Shown here: positions 42,877 through 52,711 of the stretch, piece by piece | How the letters are laid out: each line of letters opens with the position of its first letter | How positions within the stretch are numbered: position 1 is the first letter of the stretch | NCBI GenBank assembly: GCA_023666425.1 | Contig: JAMPCA010000001.1 | Location: forward strand, 70,216-134,215 | DNA from: Muribaculaceae bacterium | Lineage (GTDB): Bacteria > Bacillota > Clostridia > Lachnospirales > Lachnospiraceae | Length of the DNA stretch: 64,000 nucleotides | Direction of reading: 5' to 3' | Notes under the pieces: generated by a model | The model's database searches: none | The model's input: the letters and a program-made list of their open reading frames with translations, nothing else | What the model was told of the DNA's origin: nothing | Made by a program: the position numbers and the translations under genes

Positions 42877-43872
42877 TCACCGTGGCTTGTCAAGTATCTG
42901 ACATGCCTCAAACAGCTCCCGAAGCTCCCCGTAGGACTCCACCTGATTGACCGCCACCCGAAGCCTCGACGAGCCGGGATACCCGGCGGTGTACCATGCG
43001 GCGTGCTTGCGGATCTCCCGGATTCCCGTGTACTCTCCCTTGTAATCCAAAAGCATCCGGGCATGGCGCAAAACCATATCTGCCACCTCCCGCATATCTG
43101 GCTTTGGCAGCGTTTCCCCCGTCTCAAAAAAATGCAGAAGCTGCCGGAAAATCCATGGGTTGCCCTGCGCCCCCCGGGCAATCATAAATCCATCGCATCC
43201 CGTCTGTTCCTGCATGGCTGCCACGTCTTCCGCCGTCCTTATGTCGCCGTTGCCGATCACAGGGATCGACACCGCCTCTTTGACCTGACGGATAATATCC
43301 CAGTCTGCCCTGCCGGAATAGTACTGCTCTCTGGTTCTGCCGTGAACTGCCACCGCAGCCGCTCCCGCCTCCTCTGCGATTTTTGCCAGCTCCACCGCAT
43401 TGACGTTTTTCCCGTCAAAGCCCTTGCGGATTTTCACAGTGACAGGCTTTTTCGTGGCACGAACCATTTTCCGTATAATCTCTCCCGCAAGGCGCGGGTT
43501 CTTCATAAGCGCCGAACCCTCGCCGTTGTTCACGATCTTCGGCACGGGACAGCCCATATTGATATCGAGAATATCAAAAGGAAGCTCCCCCATCTGCTCC
43601 GCCACCTCCGCCATAATATCCGGGTCGGAGCCAAACAGCTGCAGGGACACCGGGTGCTCCTGCGGGTCTATGGTCAGAAGCTCCTGCGTATTGCGGTTCT
43701 TATAAAGAACCGCCTTGGCGCTGACCATCTCCATGCACAAAAGTCCCGCCCCCTGCTCGCGGCACAGTAAGCGAAATGGCAGGTCTGTCACGCCTGCCAT
43801 GGGAGCCAGTATAAGATTGTTCGGCAAAATTACATTCCCGATCGCCAGTCGTTTTATCTGCGTTGTTTCCAT
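42877..43872 (-). CDS. dusB: tRNA-dihydrouridine synthase
   Basis: 331 residues starting METTQIKRLAIGNVILPNNL. LAPMAGVTDLPFRLLCREQG binds FMN; DINMGCPVPKIVNNGEGSAL contains the catalytic cysteine; MIARGAQGNPWIF binds the FMN phosphate. It reduces uridine to dihydrouridine in tRNA D-loops. It starts 2 bp after coaX and ends the argF-birA-DUF6145-coaX-dusB series. Confidence 0.96.
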   Translation of the reverse strand: METTQIKRLAIGNVILPNNLILAPMAGVTDLPFRLLCREQGAGLLCMEMVSAKAVLYKNRNTQELLTIDPQEHPVSLQLFGSDPDIMAEVAEQMGELPFDILDINMGCPVPKIVNNGEGSALMKNPRLAGEIIRKMVRATKKPVTVKIRKGFDGKNVNAVELAKIAEEAGAAAVAVHGRTREQYYSGRADWDIIRQVKEAVSIPVIGNGDIRTAEDVAAMQEQTGCDGFMIARGAQGNPWIFRQLLHFFETGETLPKPDMREVADMVLRHARMLLDYKGEYTGIREIRKHAAWYTAGYPGSSRLRVAVNQVESYGELRELFEACQILDKPR

Positions 43873-43874
43873 AT

Positions 43875-44654
43875 CTATTTTATTTTACGGTTCTGCTTTT
43901 TATACACGAGCTGAATACCTTTTAGCGTGAGATTCGGATCGTAAACGTCGATTGCATTCGTCTCGTTGGCAATGATTCTTCCAAGTCCCCCGGTCACCAC
44001 GGTTTTCACATTCTCCTGCCCGACCTCCTCCTTCACCTTGCGGATGATGTATTCCAGCTGTCCAATCTGCCCATACACCAGGCCGGACTGCATACTGGTG
44101 ATGGTGTCCTTTCCGAGAATGCAGGGCGGTTTTTTAATCTCTATCTCCGGCAGCTTCGCTGCATCCTCCCAGAGCGCCCGGGCGGAAATGCGGATGCCCG
44201 GCGCGGTAATCCCGCCCAAAAATGCACCGCTCTCATCCACAAAATCATAGGTCGTGGCCGTCCCAAAGTCAATGACCAGCACCGGACCGCCATAGATTTC
44301 GTAAGCCCCCACTGCATCGGCAATCCGGTCTGCACCAATCTGCTGCGGATTCGGAGTCACAATGCGGATGCCCGTCTTAATTCCCGCCTCCACCACAATG
44401 GGCGTAATGTGAAAATACTTGACCAGCGCCCCTTCCAGGGAGTGCATGACATTTGGCACCACAGAGCAGATAATCGCGTCCTGAATGTCCGTGCCCTGAA
44501 TCTCATTTCTCTCGAGCAGATTTCCCAGCAGCATCCCGTACTCGTCCGAGGTGCGGGGCATTTTCGTCGTAATCCGAAAGCTGGCCGTAAGCGCGTCCTT
44601 GTCAAACACGCCGCAGGTAATATTCGTATTGCCCACATCAATCGTCAGTAACAT
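43875..44654 (-). CDS. coaX: Type III pantothenate kinase
   Basis: 259 residues. [18 protein letters not shown] is the ASKHA phosphate-binding start; [20 protein letters not shown] with [20 protein letters not shown] completes the active site. It phosphorylates pantothenate, first step of CoA synthesis, and like other type III enzymes needs a monovalent cation. It overlaps the DUF6145 gene by 10 bp. Confidence 0.97.
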   Translation of the reverse strand: MLLTIDVGNTNITCGVFDKDALTASFRITTKMPRTSDEYGMLLGNLLERNEIQGTDIQDAIICSVVPNVMHSLEGALVKYFHITPIVVEAGIKTGIRIVTPNPQQIGADRIADAVGAYEIYGGPVLVIDFGTATTYDFVDESGAFLGGITAPGIRISARALWEDAAKLPEIEIKKPPCILGKDTITSMQSGLVYGQIGQLEYIIRKVKEEVGQENVKTVVTGGLGRIIANETNAIDVYDPNLTLKGIQLVYKKQNRKIK

Positions 44655-44995
44655 TCTTCCTCCTCAAAGCCTTCCTCCATGAAAAAAATGCGGTAGTAAG
44701 TCTCCAGCGCCTCCATCAGCTCCCGTTTTTCACTCTGGTACTGCTTGATTTTCAGCACGCTTCCAATCTCGTCGTAAAAAAAGTCTCCCTCTTCGCTGCT
44801 TGTCCGGTATTCCAGGCTGCCCTCCTCGTCGAAGTACAGCTCCAGAATCCCGCCCACGTCCTCCGTATAGAGCACACACATAATCTTGAGCTCATCCCGG
44901 ATGGAGGAAGGAAGCCCCTCAAAATCCTCGTTCAGATAATATTTTTTCTGGTATGCATTTGACACGCAAAGGATCACACAGTCAGACATATCCAT
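44645..44995 (-). CDS. DUF6145 family protein
   Basis: 116 residues, acidic: [40 protein letters not shown] and [20 protein letters not shown] recognise this as the Lachnospiraceae family DUF6145, with no known function. It overlaps birA upstream by 14 bp and coaX downstream by 10 bp, so three proteins are made from a continuous coupled message. Its steady place between two cofactor genes (biotin and CoA) is the only functional clue. Confidence 0.85.
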   Translation of the reverse strand: MDMSDCVILCVSNAYQKKYYLNEDFEGLPSSIRDELKIMCVLYTEDVGGILELYFDEEGSLEYRTSSEEGDFFYDEIGSVLKIKQYQSEKRELMEALETYYRIFFMEEGFEEEECY

Positions 44996-45959
44996 ATATT
45001 CCTCTCACAGAAACTTCTCCCGAGGAGACCAGCTTGCGGGACTCCCATGTGTCCACGATAAGCTCGCCCCGCTTCGTGATTCCCATGGCTTTCCCCTCAA
45101 AAGGCTCCTTCGGGTCTAAGACTTTCACACCCATTTGAAGATTTACAAGCATGGCATTGTATTCCTTCTGCAGACCTTCAAGATCCTCTGTCTGCAGGAA
45201 AAGTCCATAATATTTTTCAAAATACTCCAGTACGCGCTCTATGATATCCGCCCGGTGCAGACGCCTGCCGCACTCTGTCCAAAGAGAACCCGCCATGTGT
45301 GCGATTTCCTCCGGAAAGCTTTCATTGTGCACATTGATGCCAATACCGATGACAATGTGATTGATATAGTCGAACTGGGCGCTCATCTCCGTCAGGATTC
45401 CGCACACTTTTTTCCCATGCATCACGATATCATTGGGCCACTTGATCCGGGCAGGCTCTCCCGCGACATCCGTAATCGCTTTGGCAACTGCCAGCGCCGC
45501 CACCAGCGTCAGCATGGAAGCGTTGTTCGGATTGATCTCCGGCCTTAGCATCAGCGTCATAAAAATCCCGGAACCGGCAGAAGACTCCCAGCCTCTGCCC
45601 CTGCGCCCCCTGCCGACGGTCTGCTGCTCTGCCACCACCAGCGTACCGCTGGGATGCCCCGCCTCCGCCAGTTCTTTCGCCTTGGTATTCGTGGAATCCA
45701 GACAGTTATAATAGAAGATTTCACAGCCCGCCCACCCGGTATTCCGCAGACTCGCAAGCTCTGCCTCATTTACCACATCCGGCGCATAACTCAAATGATA
45801 GCCCTTATTCTGCGCCGCTTCAATTCCGTACCCGGCCTCCTTGAGCTGGTTGACCGCCTTCCAGACCGCCGTCCGGGAAACCCCGAGTTTATTGCAAATC
45901 TCCTGCCCTGACACATAGTCCCCGGACTCTCTGAGCATTCTGAGTATCTCTGCTTTCAT
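44982..45959 (-). CDS. birA: Biotin protein ligase / biotin operon repressor BirA
   Basis: 325 residues. N-terminal winged helix (VSGQEICNKLGVSRTAVWKA) binds DNA; the catalytic centre has QTVGRGRRGRGWESSAGSGI (adenylate-binding loop) and IKWPNDIVMHGKKVCGILTE. It attaches biotin to carboxylases and can repress biotin genes. Starts 11 bp after argF. Confidence 0.97.
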   Translation of the reverse strand: MKAEILRMLRESGDYVSGQEICNKLGVSRTAVWKAVNQLKEAGYGIEAAQNKGYHLSYAPDVVNEAELASLRNTGWAGCEIFYYNCLDSTNTKAKELAEAGHPSGTLVVAEQQTVGRGRRGRGWESSAGSGIFMTLMLRPEINPNNASMLTLVAALAVAKAITDVAGEPARIKWPNDIVMHGKKVCGILTEMSAQFDYINHIVIGIGINVHNESFPEEIAHMAGSLWTECGRRLHRADIIERVLEYFEKYYGLFLQTEDLEGLQKEYNAMLVNLQMGVKVLDPKEPFEGKAMGITKRGELIVDTWESRKLVSSGEVSVRGIYGYV

Positions 45960-45970
45960 AGTATTCGCCT

Positions 45971-46960
45971 CTAATCGGACAAGGTTGCCTTCATAATCGC
46001 TTTGATGGAATGCATACGGTTCTCCGCCTCGTCAAAGACCACCGACCTCGCCCCCTCAAATACCTCGTCCGTCACCTCCAGCTCGGACATGCCAAATTTT
46101 TCGTATACCTGCCGCCCAATCGTCGTTTTTAAATCGTGAAACGCCGGGAGACAGTGCATAAAGATTGCGCTCTCCTTCGTATATTGAAAAACAGCGGTAT
46201 TGACCTGATAGGGTTTCAGATCCCTGATACGCTCCGCCCATGCCTCCTCCGGCTCGCCCATGGACACCCACACGTCTGTGTAGACCACATCTGCTCCGCC
46301 TGCGGCCTCTGCCACATTGTCCGTCAGCGTGATGGTCGCTCCCGTTCCCGAGGCTATGTCCACACAGTAATCCACCAGCTCTTTATCGGGGTAATATTTC
46401 GGATTGGTGCAGGCGACAAAATGCATACCCAGCTTTGCGCAGGTCACCATCAGGGAATTTCCCATATTATAGCGGGCATCCCCCATATACACAAGCTTTA
46501 CTCCCGAAAGTCTGCCCAGATGTTCGCGAATCGTCAGCATGTCCGCAATCATCTGTGTCGGGTGAAACTCGTTCGTGAGTCCGTTCCAGACCGGGACGCC
46601 TGCGTATTTTGCCAGCTCCTCCACAATCTCCTGCCCATAGCCGCGGTACTCGATGCCATCAAACATTCTGCCAAGCACCCGTGCCGTATCCGCAATGCTC
46701 TCCTTTTTGCCAATCTGGGAACCGGCCGGATCGAGGTAAGTTACATGCATACCCAGATCGTGAGCCGCCACTTCAAAGGAGCATCGGGTTCTGGTGCTTG
46801 TCTTTTCAAAAATCAGGGCGATATTCCTCCCCACCAGACTGTCGTGAATCACGCCCTGATGCTTTTTCTCCTTAAGCTCTGCTGACAAATCAATCAGATA
46901 CAGAATCTCCTCCGGAGAATAGTCCATAAGCTTTAAAAAACTGCGTCCCTTTAAAGTCAT
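45971..46960 (-). CDS. argF: Ornithine carbamoyltransferase
   Basis: 329 residues. Carbamoyl-phosphate site [15 protein letters not shown] (STRT motif), [11 protein letters not shown], and ornithine site MHCLPAFHD (HCLP). It makes citrulline from ornithine in arginine synthesis, or works in reverse in the deiminase pathway; no arcA or arcC is in view. Upstream lies the 322-bp inverted-repeat element. Confidence 0.97.
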   Translation of the reverse strand: MTLKGRSFLKLMDYSPEEILYLIDLSAELKEKKHQGVIHDSLVGRNIALIFEKTSTRTRCSFEVAAHDLGMHVTYLDPAGSQIGKKESIADTARVLGRMFDGIEYRGYGQEIVEELAKYAGVPVWNGLTNEFHPTQMIADMLTIREHLGRLSGVKLVYMGDARYNMGNSLMVTCAKLGMHFVACTNPKYYPDKELVDYCVDIASGTGATITLTDNVAEAAGGADVVYTDVWVSMGEPEEAWAERIRDLKPYQVNTAVFQYTKESAIFMHCLPAFHDLKTTIGRQVYEKFGMSELEVTDEVFEGARSVVFDEAENRMHSIKAIMKATLSD

Positions 46961-47028
46961 TTTCTCCCGCCTCCTCGTGCATAGTGTTACATGGAAGCTA
47001 TTTTACTACTTTTTTGGGGATATTACAA

Positions 47029-47350
47029 GGATAAAGAAGGATTTGCCGCGGGAATCCCTTATACAGCGGGCGACGGCGAAGCGAGAGATGGATTTCAAAG
47101 CTATCTTTGTGACGGAAAATTGGATTTTCTTAATGTTCTGCGCAGAATCAGCGATTGCGGGACACGGATGTCCCGTAAAGTCCGCACTGAGCCACGACGG
47201 CGAATTGCGGGCGGTCGCGTCAAAGGATACAAGCTTTCCAGAACATTTAGAAAAACCATTTGACAGAACCGATAGCGTGAATCCACCTCGCGCTTCGCCG
47301 TCGCCCGCTGTATAAGGGATTCCCGCAGTAGCCGCCTTCTGATTTTATCC
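47029..47350. mobile_element. 322-bp inverted-repeat element, MITE- or REP-like
   Basis: A 36-bp perfect inverted repeat (47048-47083 against 47291-47326) begins GCGGGAATCCCTTATACAGC. Imperfect pairing extends outward to GGATAAA/TTTATCC at 47029 and 47344, and inward for another 50-60 bp. The centre has its own small hairpin CGGGACA/TGTCCCG near 47158. It fills the gap between argF and the SleB-like gene. Short frames on both strands share RESLIQRATAKRE because of the symmetry, and I do not consider them genes. Confidence 0.8.
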
Positions 47351-47365
47351 CCGCAAAAAACAAAC

Positions 47366-47394
47366 GGAGCCTCTGGCATAAAACCAGAAGCCCC
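47366..47394 (-). terminator. Terminator of the SleB-like hydrolase gene
   Basis: 11-bp stem on the minus strand, GGGGCTTCTGG / CCAGAGGCTCC with two wobble pairs, 7-base loop, followed by GTTTGTTTTTT. It lies 17 bp after the gene stop and just outside the inverted-repeat element. Confidence 0.85.
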
Positions 47395-47410
47395 GCTCAC
47401 ACTGCTTCTT

Positions 47411-48640
47411 TTAATAGAATACAATCGGTCCGATCACAACCCCGTCGTGTCCGCTGGAAGCAAGCTTGAAATACTTTGCTCCCCCGGTGGGGTCTGCCCC
47501 ATTTATGGCTGCCTGCGCCGCCTGCCTCGCGCTGGAGCTTACACCGGCTGCCAGCCGCTGCTCTAATCTGCCGGAGGACGCCGGCCCAAACTGGCCGCTC
47601 TGATATATCACACCATATATGCTGTTCGGGAAGTTTCCGCTCCGCACACGATTCAGAACTACCGCGCCAACGGCTGTCATGCACTCTGTACCGCAGCCGC
47701 CCGCCTCACACTGAACCAGCGCCGCCAGAAGCGTCACCTCATCTGCGCTTGCCGCTAAAGACGGCCCCTGCGTCGTTCCCGTACCTGATGTCTGTCCGCC
47801 GGAACCGGAGCCGGAGTTCGAAGACGCTGCTGCCTGAGCCGCCTGCGCCGCTGCCTCCTCCTCAAGAGTCACAGCCTTGCCCGTATCCAGCTTTACAGTT
47901 ACATACTCTGCGCTGACATAGCAGGTCCTGGAGTTCACCTTCACGGCTACCCAGCCCCTGACCTCGTCTGCTTTTTTATCTACAATCAGCTTATCTCCAG
48001 AAGCCAGTGCCTTAACGACGCTCGCGTTCTCATCTGCCTCACTGCGGACGCGGAGTCCGTTCGCCGTCGCCTTCGCCACGGTATCACAGTGCTTTTTTGC
48101 ATATTTAAGTGCGTCCTGCCCAAAGAGACAGTATTCATTCTTTACATAGCCCTTCACATTGCCGGAGGCAATCTTTGTCCAGGTATCGCCCTCCTTTTTT
48201 ATCACTGCACGGTCGCCCTTGTACATCTTGCCGACAATCTTAGAGTCCGCATCCGGCTTTTCCCGGACATACAGAAAATCCTTGACGTCCGCCATCAGCT
48301 TATCCTGCCATTCCTCTTCCTCTGAGGTAAGTTCCTCCTCTAAGGCGGGCTCTGTCTCCTCTGTGACGATGCTCTCCGGCACTGCCGCTTCCTCTCCGGA
48401 GGACGCTACCATTGTAAGCTCTTCTTTCTCAACATAGACTGCCAAATCCAGCTCGTCTGCTGCCTCCACCCCGTATGCATTGATGGCGGCTGCGATCCCT
48501 GCGACTCCGTTCTGCTCTAACTCGGTTGTATACTCACGCCCCACGGCGCTTTCGCCATTCGTAGTAATGGATGTGATTGTAAGTGCCGCCGCAAGTCCTG
48601 CCACTGCGATACCTTCTACCATCTTCTTACTTGCCTTCAT
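47411..48640 (-). CDS. Cell-wall hydrolase, SleB type, with SH3 domains
   Basis: 409 residues. Secretion signal MKASKKMVEGIAVAGLAAAL, an acidic linker (EEELTSEEEEWQDKL), two SH3b domains (VKDFLYVREKPDADSKIVGK and ATANGLRVRSEADENASVV), a Gly/Ser linker and a C-terminal Hydrolase_2 domain with LLAALVQCEAGGCGTECMTA and AVGAVVLNRVRSGNFPNSIY. The glutamate in QCEAGG is the expected catalytic residue. It cuts peptidoglycan, during growth or in spore cortex lysis. Confidence 0.95.
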   Translation of the reverse strand: MKASKKMVEGIAVAGLAAALTITSITTNGESAVGREYTTELEQNGVAGIAAAINAYGVEAADELDLAVYVEKEELTMVASSGEEAAVPESIVTEETEPALEEELTSEEEEWQDKLMADVKDFLYVREKPDADSKIVGKMYKGDRAVIKKEGDTWTKIASGNVKGYVKNEYCLFGQDALKYAKKHCDTVAKATANGLRVRSEADENASVVKALASGDKLIVDKKADEVRGWVAVKVNSRTCYVSAEYVTVKLDTGKAVTLEEEAAAQAAQAAASSNSGSGSGGQTSGTGTTQGPSLAASADEVTLLAALVQCEAGGCGTECMTAVGAVVLNRVRSGNFPNSIYGVIYQSGQFGPASSGRLEQRLAAGVSSSARQAAQAAINGADPTGGAKYFKLASSGHDGVVIGPIVFY

Positions 48641-49004
48641 GTCTGAACCTCCGCATTTTCTAGGTGCATTCTATGCAATAAATCTCACACATATGTCACC
48701 TTTTTAAACACTTTATTTCAAATATTACAACTTTGTTACGACGGCTATTGTAGCACAGAGAACGTGTCATGTCAATCATTTTGGCAAAAATTTGGTTTTT
48801 TCTCCCCACTTTTCCCCAAAATTTACGAAAAAAATGGGTACAAGCCTCATAAATACTCCCATTTTGCTATTTTTAAATATTGAAAATATGTTACAACGGC
48901 CACGCGTGGAAAGCCAGTTTACAGCAAATTGCGCATATTTCTTCCTTTTTCCATCTCCACATGTTATAATCTCCCTGACAGCAATTTGGAAAGGAGACAA
49001 CTCT
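48641..49004. other. AT-rich divergent intergenic region
   Basis: 364 bp without a convincing gene. Near 48965-48970 there is TATAAT, a -10 for the plus-strand isomerase gene, without a good -35. Two similar boxes, TTACGACGGC (about 48737) and TTACAACGGC (about 48891), occur 154 bp apart. The minus-strand side should hold the promoter of the SleB-like gene. Confidence 0.5.
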
Positions 49005-49796
49005 ATGGATTACGGAATGCCAACCCTGATAGAACTGGATTCTCTGGAGGAGACGGCAAGGCTCTGCCAGAATCTGGGACTTCAATTTATGGAACTGAAT
49101 ATGAATCTTCCCTCCTGCCAGCTTGAAAAACTGGAAGAAACAGATCTCCTGTCGGAGCTAAAAGCCAAATATGACATATATTTTACAATTCATCTGGACG
49201 AAAATCTGAATGTCTGCGATTTCAATAAACTGGTAGCAAAGGCCTACACGGACACTGTATTTCGAACGATTCAGGCCGCCAGAAGGCTCTCCGTTCCCAT
49301 TCTGAACCTGCATATGCACCCCGGCGTATACTTTACCCTTCCTGACAAAAAGGTATATCTTTTTGAAAAATATTCCGGCAGCTACCGCAAAGCCTGGCAG
49401 GAATTCCGGGATATGTGCGAGGATGCCATCGGCGGGCAAAATATTCGCATCTGTATCGAAAACACAGACGGATATCGGGAATTTGAGAAAAATGCCATCG
49501 ACATGCTGTTGGAAAGTCCCGCGTTTTATCTGACGTGGGATATCGGTCACTCCCACGCGGCAAACAATATCGACGAACCTTTTCTTATAGAACGCAAGCA
49601 AAAACTTACACATTTCCATATACATGACGGTCTTGGCAAAAAGAATCACCTGACGCTGGGAAGCGGAGACATTAATCTTAAGCAGAGACTTGAAATTGCA
49701 GAAACGTGTAACTGCAGATGTGTGGTCGAGACAAAAACCGTGGAAGCATTAAAACAGTCTGCATGCTGGCTGACAGAAAACGGATATTTAAAATAG
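49005..49796 (+). CDS. Sugar phosphate isomerase/epimerase (AP endonuclease 2 fold)
   Basis: 263 residues from MDYGMPTLIELDSLEETARL (ATG at 49005, AAGGAGA 8 bases upstream; the frame is open further upstream but AT-rich and non-protein-like). TIM-barrel features: LNLHMHPGVYF, ICIENTDGYREF, YLTWDIGHSHAANN and FHIHDGLGKKNHLTLGSGDI supply metal-binding His, Glu and Asp. Such enzymes isomerise sugars or inositols; exact substrate is unknown. Confidence 0.9.
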   Translation: MDYGMPTLIELDSLEETARLCQNLGLQFMELNMNLPSCQLEKLEETDLLSELKAKYDIYFTIHLDENLNVCDFNKLVAKAYTDTVFRTIQAARRLSVPILNLHMHPGVYFTLPDKKVYLFEKYSGSYRKAWQEFRDMCEDAIGGQNIRICIENTDGYREFEKNAIDMLLESPAFYLTWDIGHSHAANNIDEPFLIERKQKLTHFHIHDGLGKKNHLTLGSGDINLKQRLEIAETCNCRCVVETKTVEALKQSACWLTENGYLK

Positions 49797-49817
49797 GCGC
49801 ATAACGCGCCTATTTTT
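49791..49817 (+). terminator. Terminator of the isomerase gene
   Basis: 10-bp perfect stem AAATAGGCGC / GCGCCTATTT with loop ATAAC, followed by TT. It starts inside the last codons. Confidence 0.88.
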
Positions 49818-49832
49818 ATCTCTTATATGATA

Positions 49833-51176
49833 TTACAGCCTCTTAAGCAGGGACTCCCGCGCCTCCTCGTAGCCCGGCTTGCCCAAAAGTGCAAACATGT
49901 TCTTCTTGTAGCTCTCCACACCCGGCTGGTTGAAGGGATTCACTCCTAACAGATATCCGCTGACGCCCACCGCAAACTCAAAGAAATAGAAGAGCTCACC
50001 GAGATAGAATTCGTTCTGCTCCGGCACCCTGATCATCAGATTCGGAACATTTCCATCTGTGTGCGCCAAAATCGTACCATTCATGGCGCTCTTGTTGACA
50101 AAATCCATGTCCTTGCCCGCCAGATAGTTCAGGCCGTCCAGATCGACCGGCTCCTCCCCAAGCACCACCTTCTCGCGGGAAGTCTCCACATTCAGCACTG
50201 TCTCAAACATCAGCCGTGCGCCGTCCTGGATAAACTGTCCCATCGAGTGCAGATCCGTGGTCAGATCGACAGACGCCGGGAAAATACCCTTCTGATCCTT
50301 GCCCTCGCTCTCTCCGTAGAGCTGCTTCCACCACTCTGACACATAATGGCAGGAGGGCTCATAGTTCGCCAGCACCTCGATGCTCTTGCCTTTGCGGAGC
50401 AAAATATTGCGGACTGCCGCATACTGAAGCGCGTCATTGTCTGCAAAGGGCTGCTCTAACGCAAGCTTTCTTCCCTCTGCCGCGCCCTCCATCAGCTTAT
50501 CAATGTCCGCGCCGCTGACTGCAATCGGAAGCAGACCAACTGCCGTCAATACTGAGAAGCGGCCGCCCACATCATCGGGAACCACAAAGCTCTCGTAGCC
50601 CTCCTCATTGGCAAGGTTCTTGAGCGCTCCCTTCGCCTTGTCGGTGGTTGCATAGATACGGCTCGCCGCACCCTCCTTGCCGTACTTTTTCCCCAGCATC
50701 TCCTTAAACACGCGGAATGCGATCGCAGGCTCCGTGGTGGTACCGGACTTAGAGATAATATTCACGGAAAAATCCCGGTCTCCGATCACGTCCACAAGCC
50801 CCTTCAAATAGGTGCTGCTGATACTGTTTCCAGCGTAATAAATCTCCGGAGTTCCACGAACTTCCTTCGGCAGATTGTTATAGAATCCATGCCGCAAAAA
50901 TTCAATCGCCGCTCGCGCGCCGAGATAAGAACCGCCAATGCCAATCACTACCAGCACCTCGGAATCCGACTGAATCTTCGCAGCCGCCTTCTTAATGCGC
51001 GCAAACTCGTCCTTGTCATAATCGACGGGCAGATCAATCCACCCTAAAAAATCGTTGCCCGCTCCTGTCCTAGAAACTAACTGCTCCTTCGCATCAGCGG
51101 TGAGCTTTTCCATATAAGAGATTTCCTCCCTGCTGACAACCTCTGCCTTAGAATAATCAAATGTAACTTTGCTCAT
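49833..51176 (-). CDS. pgi: Glucose-6-phosphate isomerase
   Basis: About 447 residues from [20 protein letters not shown] (ATG at 51176, AGGAG 8 bases upstream). SIS-fold motifs: [54 protein letters not shown] and the end [19 protein letters not shown]. It interconverts glucose-6-phosphate and fructose-6-phosphate. The 450-residue size is the short form typical of Firmicutes. Confidence 0.97.
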   Translation of the reverse strand: MSKVTFDYSKAEVVSREEISYMEKLTADAKEQLVSRTGAGNDFLGWIDLPVDYDKDEFARIKKAAAKIQSDSEVLVVIGIGGSYLGARAAIEFLRHGFYNNLPKEVRGTPEIYYAGNSISSTYLKGLVDVIGDRDFSVNIISKSGTTTEPAIAFRVFKEMLGKKYGKEGAASRIYATTDKAKGALKNLANEEGYESFVVPDDVGGRFSVLTAVGLLPIAVSGADIDKLMEGAAEGRKLALEQPFADNDALQYAAVRNILLRKGKSIEVLANYEPSCHYVSEWWKQLYGESEGKDQKGIFPASVDLTTDLHSMGQFIQDGARLMFETVLNVETSREKVVLGEEPVDLDGLNYLAGKDMDFVNKSAMNGTILAHTDGNVPNLMIRVPEQNEFYLGELFYFFEFAVGVSGYLLGVNPFNQPGVESYKKNMFALLGKPGYEEARESLLKRL

Positions 51177-51265
51177 ATTCCCCACTCCTTTTTCAAAAGG
51201 TTAAACTTATCTTACTTTATGTATTTTAGCAGAGTGCAGCTGGTTAATCAAGGAAAAAGCGGTGC

Positions 51266-51574
51266 TTACGGGAAAATTTCCTGCAGCATCGCAGAAATAA
51301 TGCGGCTGTTCTCCTCCTCGCTGCGGTCGGCTTCCGGTATTCCCTCTGTTACGGCCGGCCTCTGCTCCAGTCCCGCTCCCGGTTCCTCCGCCTCCATTAC
51401 CACCGCAAGATACTCCCTGACCTTCCCCACAATCCCGTCAAGGCTCTTCTGCAGCCTTTTCGTCCGGCGCAAAAGTCTGAGCTGGTTTACCAGAAGCACT
51501 AAGAGCGCCAGCCAGAAAATCCCCGTCAAAATCGTCTGACTGTAGGTCTGCACAAACAAAATCATCTCCGACAT
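51266..51574 (-). CDS. Small membrane-anchored protein, unknown
   Basis: 102 residues: one hydrophobic helix at the N-terminus (TILTGIFWLALLVLLVNQLR), then a basic stretch LLRRTKRLQKSLDGIVGKVR and an acidic, probably disordered tail (VMEAEEPGAGLEQRP). AGGAGG precedes the ATG. The shape suits a membrane anchor with a cytoplasmic coiled tail. No family recognised. Confidence 0.75.
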   Translation of the reverse strand: MSEMILFVQTYSQTILTGIFWLALLVLLVNQLRLLRRTKRLQKSLDGIVGKVREYLAVVMEAEEPGAGLEQRPAVTEGIPEADRSEEENSRIISAMLQEIFP

Positions 51575-51700
51575 ATGTATCCTCCTTGTCCCGTATCCTA
51601 TTACTCCGCCCGAGTAATAACAGAAAGCTTCTACGCATAATTATAGTAGATACGGCTCCCAAACAAAATACATAATCGACCGCAAGTTTCGACACCTGTA

Positions 51701-51870
51701 ATGCCTCCGCAGGAGGTATTACCTACGCCCCGCCTGCCGAACTTTGTTCGGCTCTCTTCTGGCGGCGGCTCCTTGTTGCCTCCGCAGGAGGTATTACCTA
51801 CGCCCCGCCTGCCGAACTTTGTTCGGCTCTCTTCTGGCGGCGGCTCCTTGTTGCCTCCGCAGGAGGTATT
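51701..51870. repeat. 75-bp tandem repeats after the Rpn-type gene
   Basis: Two full units (51701-51775, 51776-51850) and 20 bp of a third. Each unit contains the hairpins CCTCCGCAGGAGG and GCCGAACTTTGTTCGGC. On the minus strand each carries GTAGGTAATAC, the context of the upstream gene's stop, and because 75 is a multiple of three a TAA recurs in frame in every unit. Confidence 0.93.
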
Positions 51871-51877
51871 ACATGTA

Positions 51878-52658
51878 TTACCTACTGCTTCCAAGAAGCT
51901 CCTCTGCCTTCTGGAGTTCCTGCTCCGATGCATTCAAAAGAAGAATCGCCTGCGTCCGGTTTCCCCCATTTTTTAGAAATCCCGCAATGCAGGAGATACG
52001 TTCTTCCATTCTGCCCTGCTCTTTTCCTAACGCGATTCCCTGCTCTTTTCCCAGTGCGATTCCCTGCTCATATTTTTCCTGATAATTCATCTGCAACGTC
52101 ATATAATCCAATCTCCATTTTTCATTATTCCTGACAGACTGCACCGCCTCGTCCAGCTCCTTCGTGAAATCGTCTTCCGGCTCTTTGCCGTCAATGAAAT
52201 CAAGCAGCTTTTTCATTTCCGGCGTGACATCATTCATTGTCCCCCTGGTATTTAAAATAATTTTTACTGTATCATCGCCCAGGCCTAACCCCCAGATTCT
52301 GAATACAGCGGTTCTCGAAGGTATAGATATGTCTTCCCTCGCCGAACAGATCAAAGGTACATACAAAAATCACATAGCTCCGTTTTAAATTTTTGTAACT
52401 GTCCCCTTTCTCCAAAATGTTCAGGTCTATCATTCCCTGATAATACCTTGCCCTCCTGGGAAGGTTTCTATTCTCCGTTGTCTGCATCTCGATATTGTAA
52501 ACGGTATCTTTTCCGTCTTCCACATAGATATCCAGACGCACACTTTTCGCATCGGCAGAAATATCTATCGTCTCCTGAGATTTGGGGTATTCAATATGTG
52601 ATATCTTCAGGTTAAGTATCCTCTCTAAAAACGGCTTGCAAAACTTCGGATTTCGCAT
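51878..52658 (-). pseudogene. Rpn/PDDEXK family transposase-nuclease, frameshifted
   Basis: Two overlapping frames make one protein: 52272-52658 gives MRNPKFCKPFLERILNLKIS, VRLDIYVEDGKDTVYNIEMQ and RRARYYQGMIDLNILEKG, the nuclease core with D-(E/Q)xQ residues; the second frame continues LGLGDDTVKIILNTRGTMND and ends with EQGIALGKEQG repeats and a helix LLNASEQELQKAEELLGSSR. The switch falls at a run of five G near 52293. A TAG shortly upstream of MRNPK also removes the usual first 30-40 residues. Related proteins nick DNA and promote recombination. Confidence 0.8.
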
Positions 52659-52711
52659 TATAACGCCCGCGAAGTTCTCCTTGCCCTCCTATATCTTAAG
52701 AATCCTCTCCT

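Noticed and set aside
46977-47424. Three overlapping frames on both strands in the inverted-repeat element
   Set aside because: They share RESLIQRATAKRE only because the DNA is symmetric; composition is not protein-like and no ribosome sites fit.
48792-49004. N-terminal extension of the sugar isomerase by 71 codons
   Set aside because: The stretch is AT-rich, includes a TATAAT box, and the internal ATG at 49005 has an AAGGAGA site and a proper family start.
51631-51933. 100-codon frame through the 75-bp repeats
   Set aside because: The peptide is only a translation of the repeat unit; strong hairpins and in-frame stops on the gene frame indicate non-coding DNA.
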